A stretch of 8,646 nucleotides of DNA. Origin: Gammaproteobacteria bacterium. Its GTDB lineage: Bacteria > Pseudomonadota > Gammaproteobacteria > SZUA-152. Shown piece by piece: positions 7,036 to 8,646 of this stretch; the first letter of the stretch is position 1, and each line of letters opens with the position of its first letter. The notes beneath the pieces are model-generated. The model searched no databases. It had not been told where the DNA came from and worked only from the letters and a program-made list of their open reading frames with translations. A program made the position numbers and the translations under genes. The stretch is taken from the NCBI GenBank assembly GCA_024762755.1, contig JANTGX010000083.1, forward strand, positions 1 to 8,646, read 5' to 3'.

Positions 7036-7051
7036 AAACCTCCCAAGGTTT
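7036..7051 (-). promoter_or_regulatory. Hairpin enclosing the rpoH Shine-Dalgarno, possible RNA thermometer
   Basis: In the mRNA, AAACCU pairs with AGGUUU (6 bp, no mismatch) around a UGGG loop. The ribosome site GGGAGG is split between the loop and the 3' arm. The hairpin ends 4 bases before AUG. Half of its pairs are A-U in the outer stem, so it could melt at moderate heat. The pairing is seen; temperature sensing is inference. It differs from the E. coli rpoH thermosensor, which lies largely in the coding region. Confidence 0.4.
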
Positions 7052-7071
7052 GTTTGTTCTGCCAGGTGAGC

Positions 7072-7097
7072 CTAGCACTCCATTCTTAGAGTGCCAA
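7072..7097. promoter_or_regulatory. CIRCE-like inverted repeat in the rpoH leader, candidate HrcA operator
   Basis: The arms CTAGCACTC (7072-7080) and GAGTGCCAA (7089-7097) each match the CIRCE arms TTAGCACTC and GAGTGCTAA at 8 of 9 positions. The spacer is 8 bp, where CIRCE normally has 9. It lies just downstream of the predicted sigma70 start site and upstream of the ribosome binding site, the usual place for CIRCE. HrcA, the CIRCE repressor, is not encoded in this window. Confidence 0.55.
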
Positions 7098-7113
7098 ACC
7101 AAATTAAGGTTCC

Positions 7114-7142
7114 CTAATATTTTAATTTTTTATCTTTGTCAA
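7114..7142 (-). promoter_or_regulatory. Sigma70 promoter for rpoH in an AT-rich patch
   Basis: On the minus strand a perfect TTGACA (plus 7137-7142) is followed after 17 bp by TATTAG (plus 7114-7119, 4 of 6). The spacer and flanks are markedly A/T-rich against the GC-rich surroundings. Transcription would start near 7107, about 75 bases before the rpoH ATG. Confidence 0.65.
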
Positions 7143-7167
7143 AAATAAGCTGATGACTTGGGGTTTG

Positions 7168-7192
7168 ATGGGGGTTTGTCAAGTTGGTTCAA
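7168..7192 (-). promoter_or_regulatory. Sigma32-like promoter upstream of rpoH
   Basis: On the minus strand TTGAAC (plus 7187-7192, 5 of 6 to TTGAAA) and CCCCAT (plus 7168-7173, 6 of 6) are 13 bp apart, within the spacing accepted for heat-shock promoters (consensus CTTGAAA, then CCCCAT). The boxes straddle the ftsX stop codon. If active, RpoH would activate its own gene, as established for Caulobacter rpoH. Confidence 0.45.
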
Positions 7193-8183
7193 TGTCTTGC
7201 AGATGCCTGCCCACGGCCAGCCAGGAGCCGGCGAGGCCGAGCAAGGCCCCGCCCACGAGCAGGAACAGGGAGGTTTGTGGGTCCAGGCCGCCGAGTTGGA
7301 AGTCACTTTCGTAGAGCAGCGAGAGCTGGCCTGCGGGGCCCCTCAGCAGGCCGATGAAGAGGGTCACCAGTAGCCAGGCGATGAGCGCCCCCAACAGCCC
7401 GTACCACAGGCCCGTGTAGAGGAAGGGGCGGCGGATGAAGGCATTGGTGGCGCCGATGAGCTTGGAGACCACGATCTCGCGGCGGCGGGCGAGGATGGTC
7501 AGGCGGATGGTGTTGCCCACCACCAGCAGGATGGCTAGGGAGAGCAGGGCGCCGAGCAGCAAGACGCCGCGTTGTCCCAGTTCGATGATGGCGTTGAGGC
7601 GGCGGATCCAGTCCATGTCCAGCTGGGCCAATTCCACCGCGGGCAGGGCGCGCAGGCGGGTCAACAGCCTTTGCATGTGGGCGGGATCGGCGTCGGCGAG
7701 GGTCGGCCGCAGCACCAGCACCGCCGGCAGGGGGTTTTCGTCCAGGGTGTCCAGGGCGGCACCGAAACCGGACAGCTCGCGGAACTCGGCCAGGGCCTGC
7801 GCGCGCGAGATGTAGCGCACCTCGGCCACGCCCTCCCAGCGCCCCAGCTTGTGGGCCAGGGCCTGGATCTCGGGCTCGCCCACGTCTTCCCTCATGAACA
7901 GAGAGACCTGCGCCGTGCCCTCCCAGCCGGTGGCCAGTTGCTGCAGATTGCCCAGCAGCACGTAGAGACCGGCCGGCAGGGCCAGGGCGATGCCGATGAC
8001 CGCCGCCGTCATGAGGGTGGCGAAGGGGGTACGCCAGAGCTGGCCGAGGGAGGAGACCAGTACCCACAGGTGGTGGGTGAGGTAGGCGTTGATGCGGCCG
8101 CGGGGTTTCTTCGCCTTGGCCCGCGGCTCCTCGCTGGCGCGCTGGCGACGCGGCGGGCGCTTGCTGCGCGGGTTGCGGCTCAT
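7179..8183 (-). CDS. ftsX: FtsX, cell-division ABC transporter-like permease
   Basis: 334 residues (E. coli 352). With FtsE it forms the inner-membrane FtsEX complex at the division ring, which uses ATP hydrolysis to control peptidoglycan amidases through a periplasmic activator (EnvC in E. coli). The topology is as expected: a basic cytoplasmic N-terminus (about 1-40, many Arg/Lys), helix 1 at about 56-78, a periplasmic domain at about 80-200, helices 2 (204-226), 3 (257-280) and 4 (303-326). The conserved cytoplasmic stretch ARRREIVVSKLIGATNAFIR lies between helices 2 and 3, and the short periplasmic loop between 3 and 4 is present. The ATG overlaps the ftsE stop by four bases (ATGA), showing translational coupling. 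The 3' end carries part of the sigma32-like promoter for rpoH. Confidence 0.97.
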   Translation of the reverse strand: MSRNPRSKRPPRRQRASEEPRAKAKKPRGRINAYLTHHLWVLVSSLGQLWRTPFATLMTAAVIGIALALPAGLYVLLGNLQQLATGWEGTAQVSLFMREDVGEPEIQALAHKLGRWEGVAEVRYISRAQALAEFRELSGFGAALDTLDENPLPAVLVLRPTLADADPAHMQRLLTRLRALPAVELAQLDMDWIRRLNAIIELGQRGVLLLGALLSLAILLVVGNTIRLTILARRREIVVSKLIGATNAFIRRPFLYTGLWYGLLGALIAWLLVTLFIGLLRGPAGQLSLLYESDFQLGGLDPQTSLFLLVGGALLGLAGSWLAVGRHLQDIEPT

Positions 8184-8646
8184 GCGGCGCCGGCGAGCTC
8201 GCCGCTGCGGCCGTCGCGCACCAGCCGCCCCTGGCTGAGGGTCAGCAGACGGTGGTCCAGGCGGGCGATGAGGTCGTGGTCGTGGGTGGCGATGAGCACC
8301 GTCACGCCCACCTTCTGGAATTCCTCGAACAATTCCATGATCTCCCGCGAGAGTTCCGGGTCCAGGTTGCCGGTGGGCTCGTCCGCCAACAGCAAGGGGG
8401 GGCGGTTGACCACCGCGCGGGCGATGCCCACGCGTTGCTGCTCGCCGCCGGAGAGAGTGATGGGGTAGGCCTTGTCGCGACCCAGCAGCCCCACCTTGTC
8501 CAGTGCCGCGCGCACCCGCCGGCCCACCTCGCTGGGGTGATGGCCGGCGATGATCAGCGGCAGGGCGACGTTGTCGAACACGGTGCGGTCGAAGAGCAGG
8601 TTGTGGTCCTGGAACACCACGCCGATCTTGCGTCGCAGGTAGGGGA
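8180..8646 (-). CDS. ftsE: FtsE, cell-division ABC ATPase (N-terminus outside window)
   Basis: The C-terminal 154 residues are present; the family is about 220 residues long, so roughly the first 67, including Walker A, lie beyond the right edge. Visible ABC motifs in order are the Q-loop VFQDHNLLF, the signature LSGGEQQR, Walker B LLLADEPTGNLD with its catalytic Glu, and the H-loop ATHDHDL. This is the ATPase of the FtsEX complex, lying on the cytoplasmic side and linked to FtsZ in E. coli. The ATG at 8620 is internal (the reading frame continues upstream with PYLRRKIGVV), so the gene is partial only because the window ends. It overlaps ftsX by four bases. In related bacteria ftsY usually precedes it. 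Confidence 0.97.
   Translation of the reverse strand, partial: PYLRRKIGVVFQDHNLLFDRTVFDNVALPLIIAGHHPSEVGRRVRAALDKVGLLGRDKAYPITLSGGEQQRVGIARAVVNRPPLLLADEPTGNLDPELSREIMELFEEFQKVGVTVLIATHDHDLIARLDHRLLTLSQGRLVRDGRSGELAGAA

Noticed and set aside
7177..7182. Second TTGACA on the minus strand near the ftsX stop
   Set aside because: No acceptable sigma70 -10 box lies 16-18 bp downstream; the surrounding C-rich sequence fits the sigma32-like reading better.

Overview
This window reads as chromosomal housekeeping DNA from a GC-rich gammaproteobacterium. The evidence is the gene order ftsE-ftsX-rpoH (classically preceded by ftsY, which would lie outside the window), the rpoZ-spoT-ridA cluster, a DUF4426 periplasmic protein and two c-type heme proteins. 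The heme proteins suggest a respiratory, perhaps sulfur- or iron-oxidising, lineage such as Chromatiales/Ectothiorhodospiraceae relatives; that taxonomic guess is inference only.

Layout from left to right. At 1-208 there is no supported gene, but there are four consecutive hairpins, the last an intrinsic terminator for the minus strand. At 209-1602 two divergent genes face away from a shared AT-rich control region: a four-helix membrane protein with one periplasmic heme c site, and a small lipoprotein cytochrome c. At 1623-4523 (minus) lies the rpoZ-spoT-ridA operon (RNA polymerase omega, bifunctional (p)ppGpp synthetase/hydrolase, enamine deaminase). At 4674-5129 (plus) is a secreted DUF4426 protein with a strong terminator. 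At 5195-5995 (minus) is an unassigned outer-membrane beta-barrel. At 6180-8646 (minus) are ftsE (partial), ftsX and rpoH.

Stress control dominates the gene content: SpoT sets the ppGpp level, omega helps form a ppGpp site on RNA polymerase, RpoH is the heat-shock sigma factor, and RidA clears reactive enamines. No new gene system is evident. The most unusual part is non-coding: the 147 bp between ftsX and rpoH. Reading towards rpoH it carries a sigma32-like promoter overlapping the ftsX stop, a good sigma70 promoter in an AT-rich patch, a near-perfect CIRCE (HrcA operator) dyad just downstream of the predicted transcript start, and a small hairpin that encloses the rpoH Shine-Dalgarno. If real, this would place rpoH under self-activation, HrcA repression and possibly thermal control of translation together. 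The second item of interest is the uncharacterised divergent heme-protein pair with its palindromic intergenic elements.
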